From assembly GCA_018679695.1 (NCBI GenBank), contig JAHHKH010000300.1, positions 1 to 46,418 on the forward strand: a stretch of 46,418 bases of DNA, read 5' to 3'. Below the pieces are notes generated by a model. The model did no database searches. It was not told the DNA's origin and saw nothing but the letters and a program-made list of their open reading frames with translations. The position numbers were made by a program, and so were the translations under genes. Shown in pieces: positions 27,660 through 36,185 of this stretch (its first letter is position 1; every line of letters begins with the position of its first letter). The DNA is from Maribacter sp. Its GTDB lineage: Bacteria; Bacteroidota; Bacteroidia; Flavobacteriales; Flavobacteriaceae.

Positions 27660-29192
27660 TTAAAACCTAAAGTTAAGCCCACTATAAACACCAACACTGA
27701 AAGGTTGAAAATTACCGGAAGTATCAGAAAAAGTGTTTAATTGATATTTAAAAACAGGCTCTATATTCAATTGTATTTTTGGGGAGAATTTGTAATTGAC
27801 CCCAAAACCAATATTAGTGCTAAAATTCACATCATTCACATTATTTGCCTCACCCATTTCGGTTATTAATTCACCGGAGGTAAGGGTTACCGAATTATCA
27901 ATTAAAAATAGGGAACTCATACCTCCAATTAAGTTGATTCCGAATTTACGATCAAGCAGCGTATAATTCAACTCCAAAGGCACTTCCAAGTACCCAAATT
28001 GCTGGGCCATAACCCCTAATAGTGAGGGGTCTTGTGCGGAAACTTCCAAGGTCGAATTTTCCGTTAGGGAATTACCGACGGTTGCCTTACTTTCAACCAC
28101 AATATTCCTTGAGGCACGGCTATAATCAATATTATCAATTTGACCATTTCCAAAACCCGTTAATGTTGAGGAAAACTGTACATCATTGGTATTATAACCA
28201 TAATCTACCTTATGAACACCTGTTTTTATAGACAGCTTTTTGTTTATTTCATAAGAAACAGCCAGACCATAACTTAGATTAACATCACCCGATTTTGAAT
28301 TAGGTACGAAAATTGAAGAGACCGGAGAACCTTCTCCAATAGCGCTGAAATAAACGGGTGCAATACTTGGTCCTGCGGACCATTTGCCTTTCGCGGTCTC
28401 TGCGACCTCCGATTCTTCTTCCTGTTCTGCAATTTCATCAAAGATTGACTTTTTACCTTCCGCGGTCTTCTTGTCGGGATCTTCAGTATTCACTTGGGCA
28501 ACTGTTTCTTCAGTATTTTCATCACTATTTTCTTTTCCATTTTTTTCATTCCCCGATTGCGTGAAATCCTCGTTTAAGGCCGGTTTTTTAGTTGATTTTG
28601 CAGCTTCATTAATTGCTATAACGCTTTCTTTATCCTGGGTGGTAACATCCTTGAATTTATCCACTAATCTGGCCTTACCATTCTTTTTGTTCACAATTGC
28701 AATACGTGAATTCGTTGGTTTTGGTTCATTGAATACACTTTTTGGATTACCATTCTTCACAGTCTTTCCATTCTCCATAGAGGTAGTTTGGGAATCAGAT
28801 TCCCTAGTTCGATCTAAACTGGGATCAATCGCATTTGTTTTAATCTTTTGGGTATTATCGGATTTCGAACCCTCAGTAACTTGAGGTGTATTTGCGATGG
28901 GTAGATCATCAATAGGATTTACTTCCTCTTGCTGTTTTTCCTTCACGTTCTCAACCTCAGTACTTATAGGGTTGGTTTCATTATCTTGATCCTTGAAGGG
29001 ATTGATAAGAAACATGCCAATTGCCAATACCGCGGCAATACCGCCCAGTTTCCACCAGAAGGGGATGACTGTTCGGGTTTTTTTCTTTTTATTCAAAGAG
29101 CTTTCAATGGATTTCCAGACTTTTTCTGTAGGGAAGTCCGAATAATCCTTGAATTTCTCTTGGAATATTTTGTCTAGGTTCTTTTTGCTCAT
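27660..29192 (-). CDS. Single-TM plus outer-membrane beta-barrel protein (sigma-factor-linked, anti-sigma-like topology)
   Basis: N-terminal cytoplasmic about 45 aa, TM (WWKLGGIAAVLAIGMFLI), long charged low-complexity linker, C-terminal beta-barrel ending SVGVYSGLNFRF. Confidence 0.65.
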   Translation of the reverse strand: MSKKNLDKIFQEKFKDYSDFPTEKVWKSIESSLNKKKKTRTVIPFWWKLGGIAAVLAIGMFLINPFKDQDNETNPISTEVENVKEKQQEEVNPIDDLPIANTPQVTEGSKSDNTQKIKTNAIDPSLDRTRESDSQTTSMENGKTVKNGNPKSVFNEPKPTNSRIAIVNKKNGKARLVDKFKDVTTQDKESVIAINEAAKSTKKPALNEDFTQSGNEKNGKENSDENTEETVAQVNTEDPDKKTAEGKKSIFDEIAEQEEESEVAETAKGKWSAGPSIAPVYFSAIGEGSPVSSIFVPNSKSGDVNLSYGLAVSYEINKKLSIKTGVHKVDYGYNTNDVQFSSTLTGFGNGQIDNIDYSRASRNIVVESKATVGNSLTENSTLEVSAQDPSLLGVMAQQFGYLEVPLELNYTLLDRKFGINLIGGMSSLFLIDNSVTLTSGELITEMGEANNVNDVNFSTNIGFGVNYKFSPKIQLNIEPVFKYQLNTFSDTSGNFQPFSVGVYSGLNFRF

Positions 29193-29251
29193 TTTGCTAA
29201 TTGTAAAGCAATGTTCATGTTTTTGATTCTAATGCGAACAACACATATACC

Positions 29252-29818
29252 TTATATTGTTCCTCCCAGGGCAACTATTAAAATGCCAATAATTGCTCTG
29301 GATGTTTTGTTTTCTATTTTTTCCTTCAAGATCATTCTAGCACGAGCGAGATTTGATTTTGAGGTGCCAGGGGATGTGCCTAACATTGAACTTATCTCCT
29401 TGTGTGAATACCCATCCAACACATAGAGATTGAAAGTCAATCGATATTTGTTCGGTAATTCCTGTATATATTTTAAAAGCGTTTGTAAGCCGATGTCCTC
29501 ATATTCCGATTCTACATCTACTTCTTCTGTCACATTATCCGAAACCACTTTCAGGTATTCTTCTTTTCTGTATTTCTGTAAAACTGTATTAATGGTTATT
29601 CTTTTAATCCATCCTTCGAAGGAGCCTTTGGACTTATATTGACCTATTTTTTCAAAAATGGTCATAAAACTATCATGAAGGCTATCTTCTGCCTCCGCTT
29701 TATTGCGCGAATATTTGAGACAGATACCGAACAGTATATTGGAATATTTCCGATACACTTGTTCTTGTGCCTTTCTATTGCCTTTTTTACATTTTTCTAT
29801 GAGTTCTTCCAGACTCAA
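29252..29818 (-). CDS. ECF-type RNA polymerase sigma factor
   Basis: SLEELIEKCKKGNRKAQEQVYRKYSNILFGICLKYSRNKAEAEDSLHDSFMTIFEKI; region 4 YSHKEISSMLGTSPGTSKSNLARAR. Confidence 0.92.
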   Translation of the reverse strand: MSLEELIEKCKKGNRKAQEQVYRKYSNILFGICLKYSRNKAEAEDSLHDSFMTIFEKIGQYKSKGSFEGWIKRITINTVLQKYRKEEYLKVVSDNVTEEVDVESEYEDIGLQTLLKYIQELPNKYRLTFNLYVLDGYSHKEISSMLGTSPGTSKSNLARARMILKEKIENKTSRAIIGILIVALGGTI

Positions 29819-29844
29819 AATGTTGGTTAGGTTATAAAAACAAT

Positions 29845-30264
29845 TTAATTCACCGGAACTTCAACTTCTAAAAACTGTTGTTCTCCGTTAGCATCTTCTC
29901 CTTGATAAAATCTAAACAAATATTCCTGATCGTAAAGCACTACAAAATCGAAAGAGGCCATTTCTTGCCTCACAACTTCTGTACAAGCCTCCTGATCAGT
30001 TCGCTTTGCACCCACAGCAACTACCTTACGTATACTTGTTGCTTCCTTGACTACATCGAATCCTTCATAAAAGGTACATCCGTCAGGAATGGTATACGTA
30101 ACATTGATTTCGTAAGTTTCATTGAGGTCAAACGATTCAGGCATCTCAACACTTTCTATTACCAAGGGTACAAAATGAAAGTTTGGGCCATCATCTCCCA
30201 AATCACAAGAAGTAAAAGATAGGGATACCAAAATGGCAATAAGCACTAAAAACGTCCTATTCAT
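29845..30264 (-). CDS. Hypothetical lipoprotein
   Basis: Lipobox LVSLSFTSCDLGDDG; same strand directly upstream of the sigma factor gene. Confidence 0.65.
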   Translation of the reverse strand: MNRTFLVLIAILVSLSFTSCDLGDDGPNFHFVPLVIESVEMPESFDLNETYEINVTYTIPDGCTFYEGFDVVKEATSIRKVVAVGAKRTDQEACTEVVRQEMASFDFVVLYDQEYLFRFYQGEDANGEQQFLEVEVPVN

Positions 30265-30394
30265 AAGCTAATAATTTTATTTCTAAGATGAAACTATTTG
30301 ATTATGGTTGCGTTCATTGACGTTAAGGTACAAGAAAAGTAGTTTAGTTCTAAGATCAGCTTTACCAAAAGGATCAAAATTCACCTTGTAAGCA

Positions 30395-30421
30395 AATTAG
30401 GCGCCCGTATGGCGCCTAATT
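30395..30421 (-). terminator. Hairpin downstream of recA, candidate terminator
   Basis: 11-bp perfect stem AATTAGGCGCC/GGCGCCTAATT with 5-nt loop; only a weak T-tract follows. Confidence 0.5.
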
Positions 30422-30444
30422 AATAATTGATATGCAAAGTATTT

Positions 30445-31449
30445 TTAATGAACCGCTTTGATAGCTTCCCGAATTTTGGCATCCAATTCTTCATACAACT
30501 CAGGATTGTCATTCAAAAGGGCTTTAACGGCATCTCGACCTTGCCCTAGTTTGGTATCACCGTAACTGAACCAAGAACCACTTTTCTTTATGATTTCATA
30601 TTCTACCCCTAAGTCGATGATTTCACCCACTTTGGATATACCTTCACCATACATGATATCGAATTCGGCCAGTTTAAAGGGTGGGGCCACCTTATTTTTA
30701 ACCACTTTTACCCTGGTTTTATTACCTTGAACCCCCCCATCTGTATCTTTGATTTGTGTTGACCTCCTGATATCCAATCGTACCGAAGCATAGAACTTCA
30801 ATGCATTACCCCCGGTAGTGGTTTCAGGATTACCGAACATGACCCCGATTTTTTCCCTCAATTGGTTAATGAAAATGACCGTACAATTGGTTTTGCTGAT
30901 AGATCCGGTTAATTTTCGCAAAGCCTGGGACATTAATCGTGCATGTAGCCCCATTTTAGAATCCCCCATTTCACCTTCAATTTCACTTTTAGGGGTCAAG
31001 GCGGCTACAGAATCGATTACAACGATATCGATAGCACCTGATCGGATTAAATTATCAGTAATTTCCAGGGCTTGTTCACCATTGTCGGGCTGCGAAATAA
31101 TCAAGTTATCGATATCAATACCTAATTTTTCAGCATAAAAACGATCAAAGGCATGCTCAGCGTCAATAAAAGCTGCTATACCCCCATTTTTTTGTGCCTC
31201 GGCAATAGCATGGAGTGTTAAGGTGGTTTTACCTGAAGATTCAGGCCCATATATTTCTATTACCCTTCCACGGGGATACCCCCCCACACCTAAGGCAATA
31301 TCAAGACCCAAAGAACCCGAGGGTATTACTTCAACATCTTCAACAATACTATCTCCCATCTTCATTACGGCTCCTTTGCCGTAAGTCTTGTCCAATTTAT
31401 CTAAGGTAAGTTTTAATGCTTTTAATTTTGCGTCTTTTTCAGAACTCAT
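30445..31449 (-). CDS. recA: Recombinase RecA
   Basis: [60 protein letters not shown]. Confidence 0.98.
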   Translation of the reverse strand: MSSEKDAKLKALKLTLDKLDKTYGKGAVMKMGDSIVEDVEVIPSGSLGLDIALGVGGYPRGRVIEIYGPESSGKTTLTLHAIAEAQKNGGIAAFIDAEHAFDRFYAEKLGIDIDNLIISQPDNGEQALEITDNLIRSGAIDIVVIDSVAALTPKSEIEGEMGDSKMGLHARLMSQALRKLTGSISKTNCTVIFINQLREKIGVMFGNPETTTGGNALKFYASVRLDIRRSTQIKDTDGGVQGNKTRVKVVKNKVAPPFKLAEFDIMYGEGISKVGEIIDLGVEYEIIKKSGSWFSYGDTKLGQGRDAVKALLNDNPELYEELDAKIREAIKAVH

Positions 31450-31465
31450 TTCGTATAAAATTAGG

Positions 31466-31482
31466 AATGCTAATTTAGCATT
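31466..31482. promoter_or_regulatory. 17-bp inverted repeat AATGCTAA-T-TTAGCATT upstream of recA
   Basis: Perfect 8-bp arms with 1-nt spacer, starting 17 nt upstream of the recA ATG. Confidence 0.4.
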
Positions 31483-31611
31483 TCTTTTTGCATAAAACCA
31501 TCACCTCAAATTATTTTATACACAGTTTCACGTGTCAGTATTTTTTCTAGACGCAACCTTTTAGTAAATATCACATCTAAACTTAAAAGGGTACTCACTA
31601 ACTCTATATAT

Positions 31612-31738
31612 AAACCATTTGTCTTAGGACAATGGGCCTCGGTGGCCATTTCCTTTTTACCTTTCATAAGAATGCTATGAAAAAGAAAAATAGGGTGGCC
31701 AATTAAGAGTCTTGATAATTTCAGGACTCTTTTTTTGT
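31612..31738 (+). ncRNA. Candidate structured small RNA (or leader RNA) with intrinsic terminator; possibly 6S-like, unverified
   Basis: Hairpin CCATTTGTC-TTAG-GACAATGG (615-635 of 31k), rod hairpin 31644-31701 closed by GGCCA/TGGCC, terminator 31706-31732 followed by T tract. Confidence 0.5.
31706..31738 (+). terminator. Intrinsic terminator, + strand, with no upstream + strand annotated gene
   Basis: AAGAGTCTTGA-taatt-TTCAGGACTCTT (one G-T pair), then TTTTTT run. Confidence 0.8.
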
Positions 31739-31807
31739 TTTGTGACCCATTCTAATCCTTCAAGAAATACCATAGGTCGCTTATGCCTTTAATTTTTCCA
31801 TAAAATG

Positions 31808-31815
31808 TATCTTTG
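31808..31815 (+). promoter_or_regulatory. Bacteroidota -7 element TATCTTTG for the U32 gene
   Basis: TAnnTTTG match, 14-26 nt before the candidate start codons 31830/31842. Confidence 0.5.
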
Positions 31816-31829
31816 CAATCCTGAAGGTT

Positions 31830-33083
31830 ATGCTTGAATTCATGACAAGAAACGGACAAATAGAACTGATGGCTCCAGCTGGGAATTTCGAATCACTCCA
31901 AGCAGCTATCGCCAATGGAGCTGACTCGGTATATTTTGGTGTTGAGCAATTGAATATGCGGGCCAGGGCGAGTATTAACTTTACATTGGAAGACTTGCCA
32001 GAGATTGCGAAGCGATGCAAAAAAGGCGGTATAAGAACGTATCTTACTTTAAATACGATAATTTACGATCATGATTTATCGATAATCAAAATCATGTTGG
32101 ATGAGGCCAAAAATGCGAATATTACAGCTGTAATAGCAATGGACCAGGCTGTCATTGCCTATGCAAGGCAAATTAACATGGAGGTGCATATTTCCACTCA
32201 AATAAACATTACCAACATTGAAACTGTGAAGTTTTATTCCCTTTTTGCCGATACCGTTGTTCTGAGTCGTGAATTGAGTTTGCGTCAAATAAGGAATATA
32301 TGCAACCAAATTAAAAAAGGGAATATAAAGGGACCCTCAGGCAATTTGGTAGAAGTTGAGGTTTTTGGTCATGGGGCCCTTTGCATGGCAGTATCGGGTA
32401 AATGCTATTTAAGTCTACACTCCCATAATTCATCAGCCAATAGAGGTGCCTGTAAGCAAAATTGTCGTAAAAAATATACTGTCATTGATCAAGAAAGTGG
32501 TTTTGAGATTGAGATTGACAATGAATACATGATGTCGCCCAAAGATTTGTGCACTTTGGACTTTTTAGATCAAATTATCGATTCCGGGGTAAAAGTCTTA
32601 AAGATTGAGGGTAGAGGTCGATCGTCAGAATATGTTGCAACGGTTATAAAAACGTATAGAGAGGCGATTGATGCACATACAGAAGGAACATTTTCCAAGG
32701 ATAAGGTTGCCATTTGGATGAAAGAACTCCAAAAAGTTTATAATAGAGGTTTTTGGGGGGGATATTACCTCGGACAAAAACTTGGGGAATGGAGTGATGG
32801 TCCGGGCACACAGGCGAGTCAAAAGAAATTATACATAGGCAAAGGCGTTCACTATTATCCTCGACCCGGTATTGCAGAGTTCAAGATTGAGGCTTTTGAT
32901 ATACAGGTGGGGGATTCCCTGCTCATCACTGGCCCAACGACCGGGGTAAGGGAAATTGAATTGGAACAGATGATGGTTGATGACCTCTATGCGTCAAAGG
33001 CAAAAAAGGGAAAGAACTGCACCTTTCCTACCGGTTTTAAAATAAGGCCATCGGACAAACTTTATAAACTTGTCAAAGAGTAA
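31830..33083 (+). CDS. trhP: Peptidase U32 family protein, TrhP (YegQ)-like tRNA hydroxylation protein
   Basis: ELMAPAGNFESLQAAIANGADSVYFG, VVLSRELSLRQI, EVFGHGALCMAVSGKCYLS, RGACKQNCRKKY, LKIEGRGRSSEYVATVIKTYREAID. Alternative start ATG 31842. Confidence 0.8.
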   Translation: MLEFMTRNGQIELMAPAGNFESLQAAIANGADSVYFGVEQLNMRARASINFTLEDLPEIAKRCKKGGIRTYLTLNTIIYDHDLSIIKIMLDEAKNANITAVIAMDQAVIAYARQINMEVHISTQINITNIETVKFYSLFADTVVLSRELSLRQIRNICNQIKKGNIKGPSGNLVEVEVFGHGALCMAVSGKCYLSLHSHNSSANRGACKQNCRKKYTVIDQESGFEIEIDNEYMMSPKDLCTLDFLDQIIDSGVKVLKIEGRGRSSEYVATVIKTYREAIDAHTEGTFSKDKVAIWMKELQKVYNRGFWGGYYLGQKLGEWSDGPGTQASQKKLYIGKGVHYYPRPGIAEFKIEAFDIQVGDSLLITGPTTGVREIELEQMMVDDLYASKAKKGKNCTFPTGFKIRPSDKLYKLVKE

Positions 33084-33313
33084 TGGTCGTAGTTACCCTT
33101 CAACGAAAAAAATGTATCGGTTGCAATTATTGTGTGGAATTGGCCCCAGGACAATTCCAAATGTCGAAAAAAGATGGCAAAAGTGTATTGTTGCAATCAG
33201 CTGATAAAAAGGGATTCTTTACTATTAAAACACATGACCATGGTTGTTATGAGCCCTGTAAGCAGGCCCAACTGGCTTGCCCTGTCAAAATCATCACCAC
33301 AAAAATAATCTAG
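33083..33313 (+). CDS. Ferredoxin (single 4Fe-4S type)
   Basis: KKCIGCNYCVELAPGQF and EPCKQAQLACPVKII; start codon overlaps the U32 stop (TAATG). Confidence 0.85.
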   Translation: MVVVTLQRKKCIGCNYCVELAPGQFQMSKKDGKSVLLQSADKKGFFTIKTHDHGCYEPCKQAQLACPVKIITTKII

Positions 33314-33321
33314 GAATATCC

Positions 33322-33329
33322 TATCTTTG
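33322..33329 (+). promoter_or_regulatory. Bacteroidota -7 element TATCTTTG for trhO
   Basis: Same TATCTTTGCA as upstream of the U32 gene. Confidence 0.5.
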
Positions 33330-33368
33330 CAGCTCTAATATATTCTTTAACTTAACGATTGGTATAGC

Positions 33369-34400
33369 ATGCAACTGTACAATACATTAAGTGCAAAAGA
33401 AAGGGAAACGCTTATAGAGGAGGCTGGACAAGATCGGCTGACCATTTCCTTTTATAAATATGCACATATAGGTAATCCTCAAATTTTTAGGAACCATTTA
33501 TTCATTAACTGGAACGAATTGGACGTCTTAGGACGCATATATGTTGCAAATGAAGGGATTAACGCCCAACTATCGGTACCGGCTGTAAATTTTGATGCGT
33601 TTAAAGCCCATTTAGACAGTATTTCATTTTTAAAAGGAGTGCGATTGAACATTGCCATAGAACAAGACAATAAATCATTCTTGAAGTTAAAGGTAAAAGT
33701 AAGAAAGAAAATATTGGCTGATGGTCTTAATGATGCAACCTTTGATGTAACCAATAAGGGCATACATGTGAATGCGAAGGAGTTCAATGAACTCATTGAA
33801 GATTCCAACACGGTTTTAGTGGATATGAGAAACCATTATGAAAGTGAAATAGGACATTTTAAAAATGCCATTACGCCAGATGTTGATACCTTTCGCGACT
33901 CACTCGATATTATTGGGAAAGAGCTTGAAGGATTTAAAGAAGAAAAAAAATTGGTCATGTATTGCACCGGTGGTATACGATGTGAAAAGGCCAGTGCCTA
34001 TTACAAGCACAAAGGCTTTAAGAAGGTCTATCAGTTAGAAGGGGGTATCATCGAGTATGCCAGACAAACCAATGATCAGAATCTTGAGAACAAATTCATT
34101 GGAAAGAACTTTGTTTTTGACCATCGCAGGAGTGAGCGCATATCCACAGACGTGATTGCACAGTGCCATCAGTGTGGTGAACCTTGCGACACCCATGTTA
34201 ACTGTGCGAACGAAGCTTGTCATTTGTTGTTCATCCAATGCGAGGATTGTGCCGAAAAAATGGATGATTGTTGTTCAGACGATTGTAAAAAGATCCATGC
34301 GCTGCCTTATGAAGAGCAAAAAAGGTTGCGAAAGGGCAAAATGGTTAGTAATAAAATCTTTAAAAAAGGCCGTTCTGAGGTCTTGAAGTTCAAAAATTAG
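33369..34400 (+). CDS. trhO: Oxygen-dependent tRNA uridine(34) hydroxylase TrhO (rhodanese family, YceA)
   Basis: LVMYCTGGIRCEKASAYYKHKGFKKVYQLEGGIIEYARQ rhodanese loop and Cys-rich C-terminal domain. Confidence 0.92.
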   Translation: MQLYNTLSAKERETLIEEAGQDRLTISFYKYAHIGNPQIFRNHLFINWNELDVLGRIYVANEGINAQLSVPAVNFDAFKAHLDSISFLKGVRLNIAIEQDNKSFLKLKVKVRKKILADGLNDATFDVTNKGIHVNAKEFNELIEDSNTVLVDMRNHYESEIGHFKNAITPDVDTFRDSLDIIGKELEGFKEEKKLVMYCTGGIRCEKASAYYKHKGFKKVYQLEGGIIEYARQTNDQNLENKFIGKNFVFDHRRSERISTDVIAQCHQCGEPCDTHVNCANEACHLLFIQCEDCAEKMDDCCSDDCKKIHALPYEEQKRLRKGKMVSNKIFKKGRSEVLKFKN

Positions 34401-34540
34401 AGAATTGTCAGCAATGATATTTTTTCAATTGCCCCAATCCACTTTATATCTGCAACAAATTATACTATCTTTACAATTAAGATATATATGAACCTTTTTT
34501 GGGAAGAATCTTCGATTTTTTCCAAATCAAGATACAAAAT

Positions 34541-35707
34541 ATGGGTTGTAACAGTTGTTCAACCGGTAAGGACGGACAACCTAAAGGGTGCAAGAACAAT
34601 GGTACTTGTGGCACAGATGGTTGTAATAAGTTAACGGTATTTGATTGGCTATCCAACATGTCTCTTCCAAGCGGTGCAAAACCGTTCGACATTGTAGAAG
34701 TCCGATTTAAAAATAGCAGAAAAGAATTCTTCAGAAATCCAGAGAACCTTTCACTCTCTATTGGCGATATTGTTGCCACACAGACCCAATCGGGCCACGA
34801 TATTGGAATGGTCACATTAACAGGGGAACTTGTTAAAGTGCAAATGAAAAAGAAAAAGGTAGATTACAATTCTGACGAAATCCCGAAATTGTATCGAAAA
34901 GCTACCCAAAAAGACATAGATACATGGCAAAAATCCAGGGATAGGGAAGAAGAAATAAAAAAGCGTTCTCGAGAAATAGCCATAATCCTTAATTTACAGA
35001 TGAAAATCTCCGATGTTGAATTTCAAGGGGATGGTTCCAAGGCGACTTTCTATTATACCGCTGAAGAACGCGTAGATTTTCGGCAATTGATCAAAGATAT
35101 GGCCAAGGCTTTCGGTATTCGTATAGAGATGCGCCAGATTGGGTATAGACAGGAAGCACAGCGCTTGGGTGGCATTGGTTCTTGCGGAAGGGAATTATGT
35201 TGTTCTACATGGTTGACTGATTTTAGATCGGTAAGCACATCCGCAGCCCGTTACCAACAATTATCATTAAATCCCCAAAAACTGGCCGGGCAATGTGGAA
35301 AGTTAAAATGCTGTCTAAATTATGAGCTCGATTTGTACTTGGAGGCTTTGAAGGACTTTCCACCTCAGGACACCAAATTATTTACCCAAAAAGGGATGGC
35401 ATTTTGCCAAAAATCCGATATTTTCAAATCTACTTTGTGGTTTTCTTATAAAGATGAACCTTCCAATTGGCACGTGCTTTCAAAAGAACAGGTATTAACG
35501 ATTATTGCCAAAAATAAAAAGAAGGAAAAGGTAGCTAGTTTAGAAGAATATGCTGCAGATAATATTGTTGAGGATAAGGTAGTTTTCGAAAATGTAGTCG
35601 GCCAGGATAGCCTTACCCGTTTTGATAGACCAAAGCGTCGGAGTAGCAGAAACAAGAACAAGAAAAGAAGGAGTAACAATAGAAAAAGACGTCAAAAAAA
35701 TGTTTAG
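34541..35707 (+). CDS. PSP1 domain (RicT/YaaT-like) protein with Cys-rich N-terminus and basic tail
   Basis: LGGIGSCGRELCCSTWLTDFRSVSTSAARYQQLSLNPQKLAGQCGKLKCCLNYE; N-terminus MGCNSCSTGKDGQPKGCKNNGTCGTDGC; tail RPKRRSSRNKNKKRRSNNRKRRQKNV. Confidence 0.88.
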   Translation: MGCNSCSTGKDGQPKGCKNNGTCGTDGCNKLTVFDWLSNMSLPSGAKPFDIVEVRFKNSRKEFFRNPENLSLSIGDIVATQTQSGHDIGMVTLTGELVKVQMKKKKVDYNSDEIPKLYRKATQKDIDTWQKSRDREEEIKKRSREIAIILNLQMKISDVEFQGDGSKATFYYTAEERVDFRQLIKDMAKAFGIRIEMRQIGYRQEAQRLGGIGSCGRELCCSTWLTDFRSVSTSAARYQQLSLNPQKLAGQCGKLKCCLNYELDLYLEALKDFPPQDTKLFTQKGMAFCQKSDIFKSTLWFSYKDEPSNWHVLSKEQVLTIIAKNKKKEKVASLEEYAADNIVEDKVVFENVVGQDSLTRFDRPKRRSSRNKNKKRRSNNRKRRQKNV

Positions 35708-36185
35708 GCTGCTTCTTTCATGTCTAGTTATTGTCCTATTGTCTTCTTGCAATGATTCTATTGTAAAAACAGATTTTAGGGCTACGACCAATGGTTCATG
35801 GAATAAGGATAACATTGTTGAATTCAGTTTTTCAGAAATGGACACCCTTCAGAAACACCATATGTTTATCAATGTCCGAAATGATAATACTTTTCCTTTC
35901 AGTAACCTGTTTTTGATAGCCCAATTGGATTATCCGAACGGTGAAACGGTAACCGACACATTGGAATTCATGATGGCTCGCCCAGACGGGACATGGCTGG
36001 GAAAAGGGTATGGCAGTATGAAGGAGAATAAATTATGGTATAAAGAAAACATCGTTTTTCCCTCTTCTGGCGTATATACTTTACGATTATCCCATGCGAT
36101 GCGAAAGAACGGCAATGTTGATGGGGTAATTAATTTGGAAGGCATCACGGATGTTGGGTATGAAATTGTAAAAAGTAATGAGTAA
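35700..36185 (+). CDS. gldH: Gliding motility lipoprotein GldH
   Basis: MFRLLLSCLVIVLLSSCNDSIVKTDF lipobox; overall GldH-like; start overlaps the PSP1 gene end. Confidence 0.85.
   Translation: MFRLLLSCLVIVLLSSCNDSIVKTDFRATTNGSWNKDNIVEFSFSEMDTLQKHHMFINVRNDNTFPFSNLFLIAQLDYPNGETVTDTLEFMMARPDGTWLGKGYGSMKENKLWYKENIVFPSSGVYTLRLSHAMRKNGNVDGVINLEGITDVGYEIVKSNE

Noticed and set aside
28384-28884. 166-aa + strand ORF
   Set aside because: Antisense shadow of the low-complexity linker of the TM/beta-barrel protein; Ser/Phe-rich artefact.
31634-31707. 24-codon ORF MGLGGHFLFTFHKNAMKKKNRVAN inside the candidate ncRNA
   Set aside because: Fully embedded in the predicted hairpins and ending at the terminator stem; RNA structure explains the sequence better, though a leader peptide cannot be excluded without alignment.
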